DNA of 64,000 nt from Agathobacter rectalis ATCC 33656. Its GTDB lineage: Bacteria > Bacillota > Clostridia > Lachnospirales > Lachnospiraceae. Of this stretch, positions 18,423 to 27,005 are shown piece by piece. How positions within the stretch are numbered: the stretch's first letter is position 1; each line of letters opens with the position of its first letter. A program made the position numbers and the translations under genes. Below the pieces are notes generated by a model. That model did no database searches, was not told the origin of the DNA, and was given only the letters and a program-made list of their open reading frames with translations. The DNA is taken from positions 434,001 to 498,000 of the forward strand of contig NC_012781.1 in NCBI RefSeq assembly GCF_000020605.1, written 5' to 3'.

Positions 18423-18471
18423 AAAGAAAGAGAGGTTCATGATGTTAAATGTCATGGACCTCTCTTTCTTT
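18423..18471. terminator. Bidirectional terminator between convergent units
   Basis: AAAGAAAGAGAGGTTCATGA pairs with TCATGGACCTCTCTTTCTTT (one mismatch) around a 9-base loop. A-tract on one side and T-tract on the other allow it to act for the - strand AAA ATPase gene, which ends 10 bases away, as well as for + strand read-through. Confidence 0.8.
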
Positions 18472-18480
18472 AGGGGAAAA

Positions 18481-20280
18481 TTATAAATGTTTCAAATAAT
18501 TTTCTACATTCTGATACTCAACGCCATTTTCCATGACGGAATCTTCACCACGATAGAGCACACATCGCTTGGTAATCTGGCCAAATCTCTGACTTGTTTG
18601 ATTCAGTTTCTCTTCGTCAACTAAGAAGCGGGCTTGCATTGGAACAATTTTCGAGCTGTGTTTTATTTCGTAGCATTCACATGTATTGAGTTTAGCATCG
18701 TAAATTACCATATCGTATTCGCCGACAGCAAATTGCAATTTGAAAACACGTTGATGCCTTTTAGCCGATTTGAATGTTTCTAAAAGTACGATGTCTTCCA
18801 TCATACGACCACGCACTTCTTCCAAAATACGTTCAGAAACTAACATTTTTTCGTGCTCGCTCAATGTAGAGAATAATTCATCTTTTGTCAAAGAATGAAC
18901 CAATGCCTGTGCCTGGCAATAACGCATGCCTGGTTGCGTGAATAAAATATTCTCTAGTGGTTCGGCACTTGGAATTACCGTTTCTCGTGGAACGTCAACA
19001 ATCAGGTCAAGTGCTTTCAAATATTCTTTGATTTCCTCTATGTGAGCATTTGTAATACCAATAGATTGTTCTTCTTTATTGTGAATCTCCAACATATCCA
19101 TTAATCGTTTGGTTACTGCTTCTGTATCGATTTTATCCAAAATATCTGTACGCTGTTTGGGATTACGATCTCTTCGCAAAACATCAGCAGCTGAACCCAA
19201 ATCATGAGATTTGAATTTGTCGGTCAGAATACGAATAAGGAAACGATGATTCATATCCTCAATGATTCGATTGATAGCACCTGTTAGTTCACCTGCCTCA
19301 TAGAGTGATTGGAGATGACGGAAATATCCTCCGTCTTGACAACAACTCAGGGAGTGCTGGATATTTTTACAGATTGCGGTATCGATATAACGCCGTGTGG
19401 ATTCGTCATCACGGAACGAAGCATCCTCTGAAATAACGTCTTTATCATCAAAATCCAGTTCTCCTGCACGAAGTGTGCCGCCATAGCGAATATACTCGTC
19501 AATACTGTCGATACCGAGTAAACGACTATGTTCACGGAATGGAATAAAGGTAGTGTGAATCGTAACAGCTCGATCATAAAGTTCCTGATGAAGCGCAAAC
19601 CAAAAGCCAAGAGAATCTGTTCCGGATAAAACAATTTTCATACCTTGTGCAGCGTAGATATCAGAGAATAGTGCTGCTGAATCAATAAAGTCGGGCATTA
19701 GGGTTACTTCGTCAATAAAAACATATTCATATCCCAGATCAAGGAGTTTGCCCAAATCACGATTCATCGCTGCCATGGTATCGCTCCCTTTTGCTTTGAT
19801 GTATGCTGATTTTGCGGACTGTGATGGAGTCATTCCTAAAACAGCCTGACGCAGCATTGTTGTCTTTCCTGTTCGTCGCAGACCAAATACCAAGCATACA
19901 CGATCTGTTTCCTCACTGTTTAAATATGCCTGTAACTGTCTGAAACAATCACGTTTTCCCCAGTTTTTTACACCTTTTGTCAGTGCCAGAAGACGTTCTC
20001 CGATAATGACAGAAGTTTCAAAATCTGTAGATTTAGATGGATCAATAGAACTGTGTTGTTTCAGTTCTTTCAATTCTTCTTGAAGCTGTTTGCGCCTTTC
20101 AACACCTGCAAAAATTTCTTCGCGTTCGTTCTTTTTAATGTACTTGCTTTTGCTTTTTCCATTCTCTGTCCATTGCAGATAAGGCTGCTCTTTGCCGTAA
20201 ATTTTCTTCATGTTGATAGAACCTTGTGGTAAGGCTGCTATCTCGTTTTCTAATTCATAAATTCGTTTGTAGATATCCAT
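18481..20280 (-). CDS. AAA-family ATPase with N-terminal DUF6788-like and C-terminal nuclease-like domains
   Basis: 599 residues from the ATG at 20280, which has GGGGTGAT 4 bases upstream; an upstream in-frame start (20334) would read through the promoter repeats. N-terminus (about 1-75): ALPQGSINMKKIYGKEQPY and SKYIKKNEREEI, like the small DUF6788-type domain. Middle: P-loop VFGLRRTGKTTMLRQ, Walker B-like YVFIDEVTLMPDF and LSGTDS, as in the AAA_14/DUF4143 ATPases. C-terminal: GEYDMVIYDAKLNTCECYEIKHS, a D...ExK pattern like PD-(D/E)XK nucleases. Function unknown; such proteins are widespread accessory genes in gut Firmicutes. Codon use differs from the neighbouring carbohydrate genes, suggesting transfer. 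Confidence 0.75.
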   Translation of the reverse strand: MDIYKRIYELENEIAALPQGSINMKKIYGKEQPYLQWTENGKSKSKYIKKNEREEIFAGVERRKQLQEELKELKQHSSIDPSKSTDFETSVIIGERLLALTKGVKNWGKRDCFRQLQAYLNSEETDRVCLVFGLRRTGKTTMLRQAVLGMTPSQSAKSAYIKAKGSDTMAAMNRDLGKLLDLGYEYVFIDEVTLMPDFIDSAALFSDIYAAQGMKIVLSGTDSLGFWFALHQELYDRAVTIHTTFIPFREHSRLLGIDSIDEYIRYGGTLRAGELDFDDKDVISEDASFRDDESTRRYIDTAICKNIQHSLSCCQDGGYFRHLQSLYEAGELTGAINRIIEDMNHRFLIRILTDKFKSHDLGSAADVLRRDRNPKQRTDILDKIDTEAVTKRLMDMLEIHNKEEQSIGITNAHIEEIKEYLKALDLIVDVPRETVIPSAEPLENILFTQPGMRYCQAQALVHSLTKDELFSTLSEHEKMLVSERILEEVRGRMMEDIVLLETFKSAKRHQRVFKLQFAVGEYDMVIYDAKLNTCECYEIKHSSKIVPMQARFLVDEEKLNQTSQRFGQITKRCVLYRGEDSVMENGVEYQNVENYLKHL

Positions 20281-20308
20281 AATATCACCCCGTTTCTTAC
20301 AATCTATT

Positions 20309-20352
20309 ATAACCCATTTTGAGTGAAACATCAATGGGTTATAATGGGTTAT
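20309..20352. repeat. ATAACCCATT inverted and tandem repeats in the AAA ATPase promoter
   Basis: ATAACCCATT at 20309-20318 is inverted by AATGGGTTAT at 20333-20342, which is then repeated exactly at 20343-20352. They lie 29-72 bases upstream of the AAA ATPase start codon, where a repressor would bind. No regulator gene is adjacent. Confidence 0.6.
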
Positions 20353-20552
20353 AACGTCAAAAAATGTGGAAGTGAAACGACTACTTTTTTGTCGTGAACA
20401 AAAGATTGTGAAATCAAGATGGATAAAGTATAATAATCATAAGTTATTTTTCTGGGAACTATGCGTATTGTTGTAAAAAACAACGGCATTGTAGTATAGT
20501 TAAAATGTATTGATAAGCCGGAAGAGCTGCTGCAGATATAAGAGGTAACAAT
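20353..20552 (+). promoter_or_regulatory. Promoter region of the DNA glycosylase gene
   Basis: A candidate promoter TTGTAA (20471) - 18 bases - TATAGT (20495) precedes the glycosylase by about 50 bases; another TATAAT lies at 20429. GAGGTAAC precedes the ATG. Otherwise nothing recognisable. Confidence 0.35.
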
Positions 20553-21047
20553 ATGGAATACGAACACATAACCCACTCCTTCGAGCCTGTCTATGATGAA
20601 AACAGCCGCATACTGATCCTCGGCACTCTGCCGTCCGTTGCATCAAGGGAAAACAATTTCTATTACGGACACAAGCAGAACCGTTTTTGGAAGCTGCTTG
20701 CGTATCTATTGGATGAACCGGTGCCGGAGACGATAGATGAGAAAAAATATATGCTGTTTAAAAATCATATAGCTATATGGGATGTGATACAAAGCTGTGA
20801 CATCAAGGGGTCGAGCGACAGCAGCATCAAAAACGTCGAACCGACAGATATAAGGAAAATCCTTGAAACAGCCGATATAAAACAGGTATATGCAAACGGA
20901 AATAAAGCAGGGGCGCTTTATAAGAAATATCAGCTTCCTCTGACAGGTATGGAGGCAGTCACACTGCCGTCCACAAGCCCTGCAAATGCGGCATGGTCAT
21001 TTGAAAGGTTATGCGAAGCATGGACACGGATACTTGCAAACCTTTAG
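20553..21047 (+). CDS. DNA-deoxyinosine (hypoxanthine-DNA) glycosylase, UDG superfamily
   Basis: 164 residues. Motif 1 is GTLPSVASRENNFYYGHKQNRFWKLL, characteristic of the hypoxanthine-DNA glycosylase branch (family 6) of the uracil-DNA glycosylase superfamily; the last motif is LPSTSPANA. These enzymes remove deaminated adenine from DNA. The Asn in NNFYYGHKQNRFW takes the role of the activating residue. It is followed 29 bases later by a MATE pump on the same strand, with no functional link that I can see. Confidence 0.85.
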   Translation: MEYEHITHSFEPVYDENSRILILGTLPSVASRENNFYYGHKQNRFWKLLAYLLDEPVPETIDEKKYMLFKNHIAIWDVIQSCDIKGSSDSSIKNVEPTDIRKILETADIKQVYANGNKAGALYKKYQLPLTGMEAVTLPSTSPANAAWSFERLCEAWTRILANL

Positions 21048-21076
21048 AGATTTATATATAGAGGTAAAATTTACTT

Positions 21077-22426
21077 ATGAAAACAATAGAATTTGATACA
21101 CATTTTTACAAAAAGCTGTGGACACTCATGGTTCCGATAATGGTGCAGAATCTGATGTTGGCGCTGGTGGCGGTGGCAGATGCTTTCATGCTCGGAGGAC
21201 TGGACCAGAACTATATGTCAGCGGTTTCGCTTGCCACACAGATACAGTTCATCCAGAACATGTTTCTATCAGCAGCTACAGCAGGGCTTGCAATACTCGG
21301 AGCACAGTATTGGGGCAAGCAGGACATAAAGGCGCTCGATGATATATTCGCTCTTGCAATCAGGATATGTGGCATAGTATCGGTGCTGTTTTTCGTGGCA
21401 TGTGCATTTTTCCCACGATATCTGATGCTTATTTTCACAAACGAGCCGGTGCTTATAGATTATGGTGTAAGCTACCTTAAAATAGCTTCTTTTTCATATT
21501 TATTAACAGGTTTTTCGCAGTGTTATATAGTCATGATGAAGATATCAGAGCACGCGGGTACTGCGGCGGCAGTCAGCTCAATTACAGTGCTTATAAACAT
21601 AATACTCAATGCCATATTTATCTATGGTGCATTTGGCATCGAGAGCATGAATGTGAGGGGAGCGGCACTTGCCACACTCATATCAAGAGTAGTGGAGCTT
21701 ATGCTTTCAATCACATTTTCGTACAGACCGGGATATATCAGGCTTAAAATTAGAGAGCTTTTTGCAAGGAACAAGGAGCTGTCAGCAGATTTTATGAAGT
21801 GCTCCGGACCGATTCTCGGAGCAAGCCTTGTATGGGGAATAGGCTTTACATCGTACTCTACATTTATGGGACACATGGGAACAGATGCGGCAGCGGCCAA
21901 CTCCGTCGCAGCGGTTGTGCGTGATATCATTTGCTGTCTCAGTGCAGGTATATCAAGTGCAGCAGGCATTATGATAGGAAATGAGCTTGGCGCAGGGAAT
22001 TTAAAGCGTGGAAAAGCATATGGCATCAGAATGGCAAAGCTGTCATTTTTGTGTGGAGCTGTTATGACAGTGCTTATGGCGGTTTCAGCACCGGTGATTT
22101 TACATTTTGTAAAGCTCACACCGCAGGCTGCAGAGTATCTGAAGCAGTTATTCGGTGTACTTGCCTTCTACATGATTGGACGATCGGTAAATGAAATCAT
22201 CATAAACGGTGTCTTTGGTTCGGGAGGAGATACGATGTTTGATATGTACTCTCTTGCTGTTACGATGTGGGGCATAGCAATACCGCTTGCAGTTGCAGGC
22301 ACATATTTTTTGAACTGGCCGGTGGTTGTGGTATATGCGTGCACCTGTGTGGATGAGGTTGGAAAGATACCGTGGACACTCATACATTTTAAAAAATACA
22401 AGTGGGTAAAGGATTTGACAAGATAA
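21077..22426 (+). CDS. MATE-family efflux transporter
   Basis: 449 residues with about 12 hydrophobic segments in two similar halves, the MATE layout. The start KLWTLMVPIMVQNLMLALVAVADAFMLGGLDQNYMSAVSLATQ is typical of the NorM-related bacterial branch. Drives sodium- or proton-coupled export of cationic drugs or metabolites; substrate unknown. Shares the + strand with the glycosylase; convergent with the LacI gene, with 52 bases between stops. Confidence 0.9.
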   Translation: MKTIEFDTHFYKKLWTLMVPIMVQNLMLALVAVADAFMLGGLDQNYMSAVSLATQIQFIQNMFLSAATAGLAILGAQYWGKQDIKALDDIFALAIRICGIVSVLFFVACAFFPRYLMLIFTNEPVLIDYGVSYLKIASFSYLLTGFSQCYIVMMKISEHAGTAAAVSSITVLINIILNAIFIYGAFGIESMNVRGAALATLISRVVELMLSITFSYRPGYIRLKIRELFARNKELSADFMKCSGPILGASLVWGIGFTSYSTFMGHMGTDAAAANSVAAVVRDIICCLSAGISSAAGIMIGNELGAGNLKRGKAYGIRMAKLSFLCGAVMTVLMAVSAPVILHFVKLTPQAAEYLKQLFGVLAFYMIGRSVNEIIINGVFGSGGDTMFDMYSLAVTMWGIAIPLAVAGTYFLNWPVVVVYACTCVDEVGKIPWTLIHFKKYKWVKDLTR

Positions 22427-22478
22427 TGGAAAATGTATGAAAACAAGCGTGTGCACAGGGAGTAGGTCGGTTATCGGC

Positions 22479-23504
22479 TTAATAAAGCGAGATGACGGAT
22501 TGCCTGTCAACAATCTCAACATCTATAATCTCACCTAAATTACTGTCTGATTCATTGTCATGTATTTTCTTTAGGAGAAGCTCGGTTGCAAGCCGGGCTT
22601 TTTTTGGTACATTTTGTGATACCGATGTAAGCTTCGGCACGGTGTACTGGCATAGATTCAAATTATCATAGCCTATGACAGATAAATCAATCGGGACACG
22701 GTAACCGCCGAGACGCGCACCCTCCATGATGCCGATAGCACATATATCGGCAGTTGTTACCACTGCTGTGATTGGTGACTTGCTGCCTGCAATGGCACGG
22801 CCGGCTTCGATACCGCCCTCATATGAAGGTGGATAGCTGAAAATATATTCAGGACGGAAAGGAATATGACTGTCCTCCAAAGCTTTTTTGTATCCGTTAA
22901 AACGTTTGGTGAGGACGATATTTCCCTCATAATCAGCTACAAATGCAATCTCGGTGTGCCCGTGATTTATCATATATTTGGTCGACAAATATAAGCCCTT
23001 TTCATCATCAGATATTACATTTATGAGATTAGGGTGAGAGTAATTGCTGTCAAAGGTAGCAATAGGGCAGTTGGCTGCATCCATCAGCTTTTCAAGATTT
23101 TGGGCAGAGGTGGGGAAAACCAGAATCATCCCATCGACATTCCAGTTCTTAACCAAAGATAATATGTCTGAGCTTCTGGATACTGATTGAAGCATGGTGA
23201 AGTATCCGTTTTTGTGAAGCTCTGTTTCTATTGTACCAATCATTGTACTGACATATGGGTTCTCAAAATAATTGTATCCTGAAGCATATTCTTTCTCCTC
23301 TAAGAATGTAACAACTCCGATAATGTGTGAGGAATTGTTTGAAAGACTTCTTGCGTTCATATTCGGAACATAATTATATTCCTCTATAATTGAATTGATT
23401 TTATCCCTTGTTTTCTGTGAAACACGGCTTGTCTTTCCGTTGATTACGTTTGAGACGGTCATTGTGCTCACACCTGCCATTTCGGCAATATCCTTAAGCG
23501 TCAT
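22479..23504 (-). CDS. LacI-family transcriptional regulator of the GH31/CUT1 locus
   Basis: 341 residues from the ATG at 23504, which has GGAG 6 bases upstream and begins MTLKDIAEMAGVSTMTVSNVING, the exact LacI start. Longer in-frame starts would run through the operator repeats. Residues 1-60 form the HTH and hinge; about 60-335 form the sugar-binding effector domain (IGVVTFLEEKEYASGYNYFENPY; TAVVTTADICAIGIMEGARLGGYRVPIDLSVIGYDNLNLC). Divergent from the sugar transporter, which it most likely represses until an alpha-glucoside is present. Confidence 0.92.
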   Translation of the reverse strand: MTLKDIAEMAGVSTMTVSNVINGKTSRVSQKTRDKINSIIEEYNYVPNMNARSLSNNSSHIIGVVTFLEEKEYASGYNYFENPYVSTMIGTIETELHKNGYFTMLQSVSRSSDILSLVKNWNVDGMILVFPTSAQNLEKLMDAANCPIATFDSNYSHPNLINVISDDEKGLYLSTKYMINHGHTEIAFVADYEGNIVLTKRFNGYKKALEDSHIPFRPEYIFSYPPSYEGGIEAGRAIAGSKSPITAVVTTADICAIGIMEGARLGGYRVPIDLSVIGYDNLNLCQYTVPKLTSVSQNVPKKARLATELLLKKIHDNESDSNLGEIIDVEIVDRQSVISLY

Positions 23505-23548
23505 ATTAAACTCCATTCTATTCAGTATTATAATTTTTTTACTATATA

Positions 23549-23606
23549 GTTTATACATAAACCACAATAAGTTTGAACATAAACAATGATGAGTTTATAC
23601 ATAAAC
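23549..23606. promoter_or_regulatory. Three tandem GTTTATACATAAAC operator-like sites, 22 bases apart
   Basis: Near-palindromic 14-mers start at 23549 (GTTTATACATAAAC), 23571 (GTTTGAACATAAAC) and 23593 (GTTTATACATAAAC). The spacing is exactly 22 bases, about two helical turns, so all would face the same side of DNA. They sit 45-100 bases upstream of the LacI start codon. A looser copy (GTTTATAAATTA) begins at 23628. Confidence 0.65.
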
Positions 23607-23774
23607 CGAATATGATTCAAAATATGGGTTTATAAATTATCTTAAGTATACATTTTTATTTTGCAAATAGCAATCGGTTTTTGCAAATATTTAGACAAAA
23701 CCCTAATTTACATGTAAAAATGCACAAAAAACATATGAAAATAATATGAAAAGTGATAAAAAAACAAAAAACTA

Positions 23775-23824
23775 TTGACGAATGTATAAGGTGGTGGTAG
23801 ATTATAGTTAGATTTAGCGCTAAA
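23775..23824 (+). promoter_or_regulatory. CUT1/GH31 operon promoter with LacI-type operator
   Basis: TTGACG at 23775-23780 is a good -35; the -10 is poorly defined in the TAGATTATAGT stretch (23798-23808). Just downstream, TTTAGCGCTAAA at 23813-23824 is a perfect 12-bp palindrome with a central CG, the classic LacI-family operator shape, placed to block initiation. Confidence 0.65.
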
Positions 23825-23873
23825 CTAATTTGAACGAAAAAGAGGATATTGAATTAAGAAAGTGAGGATTTCT

Positions 23874-25235
23874 ATGAAGAAGAAACTTATTGCAACAGTT
23901 ATGGCAGCTACAATGGCAGTGACAGCGCTTACAGGCTGTGGCAGCTCATCGGCTTCATCAGCTAAAAAGGACATAAAGGTACCAACAAAGCCATTTGGCG
24001 ATACGGTGAAGTATGACCCTTCGGTTGAGATTAATGATGGAAAGGATATCTCAATTGACCTGTGGGAGTGGGGAAGCGATGAATTATTTCAGAAGGTTAT
24101 TGACAGATACACAGCTATTCATCCTAATGTAACTATAAACCTGGTGGATAATCCATGGGAAGATTACTGGACAAAGCTTCCTCTGGCACTCGATGGTGAG
24201 GACGGACCGGCACTCTTCGATGTACATAACAGCTATCATGAGAATCTTATCAACTATATGGCTCCGCTTGATATTCCTGTTGAGGATTTGGAGCAGGACT
24301 TCAATGGAGTGAGCGCTCATGTGATTGATGGTAAGGTTTATTACATTGATTACGGAATGATGACAGGCTCTGTTTATTACAACAAGGAGATGTGGAAGGA
24401 AGCCGGACTAACAGATGATGATATTCCAAAGACCTGGGATGAAATGATTGAGGTGGCAAAGAAGCTTACCATCAAGGACGGAGACAAGATAGTCCAGGCC
24501 GGACTCAATTTCAATAATGATTTCCACCAGAATTACCTGCTTGGTCTTAATTATCAGCTTGGTGAGAACCTCTTTAAGGAGGATGGAAAGACACCTAATG
24601 TCAATTCAGATGCCATGAAGAAGGTAATGCAGATGCTTGTTGATATGTACGACAAGGATCAGATTGGTTCAAAGGATTTTGGCGAGAACTGCGCAGACAG
24701 CTTTGGACAGGGACAGTCGGCAATGGTTATTCAGTGGGGACATTATTACAATACACTTAAGACCACATGGAGCGATATAGATTTTGGCGTATTTGAAATT
24801 CCTACATTTGACGGAAATCCATATGCATACAATAGATATAACGGTGAGTCAACATTCGGTGTAAACAAAAAAGCACCAAAGGATCAGCAGGCAGTTGCAC
24901 AGGATTTTGTAAAGTTTTTCCTCTGCGATGATGAGTCTCAGGTAGATTTCAATCTTGCTATGAGTACCTTCCCTGCAAAGAAATCCCTTGCAGACAATGA
25001 GGAAATACTTAAAAACCCATCGCTTAAGGTACTTGCAGAGCACATTGACCACTACATCTGGCCGGGTCCGATGCCTTCATGTGTTGAGGAGGATATGAAA
25101 AAGGCCGGAGAGGATATATTCTACAATGGAGTAGATATTGATACGGCTTTAGACAAGGCACAGGCTGATATTATAAAGGATATGAAGAGCAGTTCATTCC
25201 AATCAGTCGAGAATCTATATGAGTTTGCAAAATAA
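23874..25235 (+). CDS. CUT1 sugar ABC transporter substrate-binding lipoprotein
   Basis: 453 residues from the ATG at 23874 (GAGG 6 bases upstream; a GTG at 23862 is a weaker option). Lipobox LTGC with Cys near residue 22, then a Ser/Lys-rich linker and a SBP_bac_1 fold (DISIDLWEWGSDELFQKVIDRYTAIHPNVTINLVDNPWEDYW). Tryptophan-rich sequence in the binding half fits an oligosaccharide ligand. It feeds the two permeases that follow; the ATPase is absent here. Adjacent GH31 enzymes suggest malto- or isomalto-oligosaccharides, or other alpha-glucosides. Confidence 0.9.
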   Translation: MKKKLIATVMAATMAVTALTGCGSSSASSAKKDIKVPTKPFGDTVKYDPSVEINDGKDISIDLWEWGSDELFQKVIDRYTAIHPNVTINLVDNPWEDYWTKLPLALDGEDGPALFDVHNSYHENLINYMAPLDIPVEDLEQDFNGVSAHVIDGKVYYIDYGMMTGSVYYNKEMWKEAGLTDDDIPKTWDEMIEVAKKLTIKDGDKIVQAGLNFNNDFHQNYLLGLNYQLGENLFKEDGKTPNVNSDAMKKVMQMLVDMYDKDQIGSKDFGENCADSFGQGQSAMVIQWGHYYNTLKTTWSDIDFGVFEIPTFDGNPYAYNRYNGESTFGVNKKAPKDQQAVAQDFVKFFLCDDESQVDFNLAMSTFPAKKSLADNEEILKNPSLKVLAEHIDHYIWPGPMPSCVEEDMKKAGEDIFYNGVDIDTALDKAQADIIKDMKSSSFQSVENLYEFAK

Positions 25236-25265
25236 CATGTAGAGATTCACTACGGAGGATTATTA

Positions 25266-26144
25266 ATGTTTAAAAAATCACATCCATTACAAAGTAAGAG
25301 TGAAATAATTTTAAGAAACATAGTTGTTGTAGCTATGGTAGCTTTCTTTACAATATTTTTGATAATACCAATCGGTATAGCATTTGCAGGAAGCTTTCAT
25401 GAGTGGAACCCGTTAAGCGGAACATACAAGTTTTTAGGTCTGGAAAATTATAAGCAGGTGTTCACGAGCAAATTGTTCGGTAAATCAATGTTCAATACCG
25501 TAATTTTTTCGGTAGTTGTAATTGTTTTCAGAGTTGGTCTGGGACTGGGAATCGCGTATGCTATTTATTCAACGCTTATAAAGCATAAGAGTTTTTTCAG
25601 GGCAGTTTACTATATGCCTGTAGTAACGCCTATGGTTGCAGTGGCATTTGTATGGAAGTTCATGTACAATCCACAGATCGGAACCATCAACAAAATATTC
25701 GGGCTCGATATCAACTGGCTGATGAATCCCAAAACTGCTCTGATTGCAGTAATGATAATGACCATCTGGAAGGATTTTGGATATGCGGTTGTCATGTATA
25801 TGGCAGGCCTGTACTCACTTCCGGCAGATGTCATGGAGGCAGCACAGGTTGACGGAGCGAGTGGCTGGCAGAAATTCAGATACATTACATTGCCGTTGCT
25901 TAAGCCTATGACACTTTTTGTAGTCATTACATCAATTATTTCGTATATCCAGGCATATGTTCAGATACTCATCATGACAGAGGGTGGACCGGGAACATCA
26001 ACATATCTGGCTTCTTACATTATTTACGATGAGGCCTTTGTCAAATACAACTTTGGATATGCATCAGCACTTTCATTTGTGCTTTTTGTGATTACCGCAG
26101 TGCTTACCGTGCTTTCTTTCAAAGTATCGGGCAAGGAAGAGTAG
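25266..26144 (+). CDS. CUT1 sugar ABC transporter permease (MalF/UgpA type)
   Basis: 292 residues, six predicted helices. EAA loop MEAAQVDGASGWQKFRYITLPLLKP and the periplasmic entry LGLENYKQVFTSKLFGKSMFNT are typical. GGAGG precedes the ATG. It lies 30 bases after the binding protein and 12 bases before its partner. Confidence 0.92.
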   Translation: MFKKSHPLQSKSEIILRNIVVVAMVAFFTIFLIIPIGIAFAGSFHEWNPLSGTYKFLGLENYKQVFTSKLFGKSMFNTVIFSVVVIVFRVGLGLGIAYAIYSTLIKHKSFFRAVYYMPVVTPMVAVAFVWKFMYNPQIGTINKIFGLDINWLMNPKTALIAVMIMTIWKDFGYAVVMYMAGLYSLPADVMEAAQVDGASGWQKFRYITLPLLKPMTLFVVITSIISYIQAYVQILIMTEGGPGTSTYLASYIIYDEAFVKYNFGYASALSFVLFVITAVLTVLSFKVSGKEE

Positions 26145-26156
26145 GAGGAGAATATC

Positions 26157-26978
26157 ATGAGAAAAAAAGTAAGCAGTATAGTTTTAAATGTATTCCTTCT
26201 ATTATTGGGCATTGTTACAGTTTATCCGTTTATATGGATGCTATGCTCATCATTTAAGCAGAATAAGGAAATAATGGCGTTGCAGCAACATCTGCTTCCA
26301 CAAGAGTTTACAATAGACAATTACATCAGCATGAATTCGCATTTCAATTTCATGAGGTTTTTTGGAAACAGTTTGTTTATCACGATTGTTGTAACCCTGC
26401 TTGTGGTATACACCAGTACAATCTGTGGTTTTGTATTAAGCAAATATAAGTTTAAGGGCAGAAATATCCTATTTGGCTTTGTATTGGCTACTATGATGAT
26501 TCCATGGTGTGTAACAATTATTCCAAAATACACTATGATTCAGAAATTCGGATGGATGGACAGCTATAAGGCACTTATTATTCCGGCTATGTTCAGCGGA
26601 TTTGGAATATTTATGATGAAGCAGCACATTGAGACCATTCCTGATGAGATTATTGAAGCTGCCAGAATGGATGGCGCTAATGAGTTTTATATCTTTCACA
26701 GGATTATATTTCCGATGGCAAAAAACGGAATTTCAAGTATAGCCATTTTTCAGTTCCTGTGGACATGGGAAGACTATCTGTGGCCTTATCTTGTAATCAA
26801 TACCAAGGAAAAGCAGCTATTGGCAGTTGGTCTTAAGATGTTTAACGGACAGTATTCAACAGATTATGGCGCACTTTTTGCGGCAACGGCAATATCTATC
26901 ATACCGGTTTTACTGATATATCTGTTCTTCCAGAAGCAGTTTATCGCAGGAATTGCGGCATCGGCTGTCAAGGGATAG
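26157..26978 (+). CDS. CUT1 sugar ABC transporter permease (MalG/UgpE type)
   Basis: 273 residues, six predicted helices, EAA loop IEAARMDGANEFYIFHRIIFPMAKN and C-terminal FFQKQFIAGIAASAVKG. Forms the heterodimeric channel with the preceding permease. AGGAGGAG lies 6 bases before the ATG. Confidence 0.92.
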   Translation: MRKKVSSIVLNVFLLLLGIVTVYPFIWMLCSSFKQNKEIMALQQHLLPQEFTIDNYISMNSHFNFMRFFGNSLFITIVVTLLVVYTSTICGFVLSKYKFKGRNILFGFVLATMMIPWCVTIIPKYTMIQKFGWMDSYKALIIPAMFSGFGIFMMKQHIETIPDEIIEAARMDGANEFYIFHRIIFPMAKNGISSIAIFQFLWTWEDYLWPYLVINTKEKQLLAVGLKMFNGQYSTDYGALFAATAISIIPVLLIYLFFQKQFIAGIAASAVKG

Positions 26979-27005
26979 CGTAATTTATATGAGAGGGAGT
27001 ATTTC

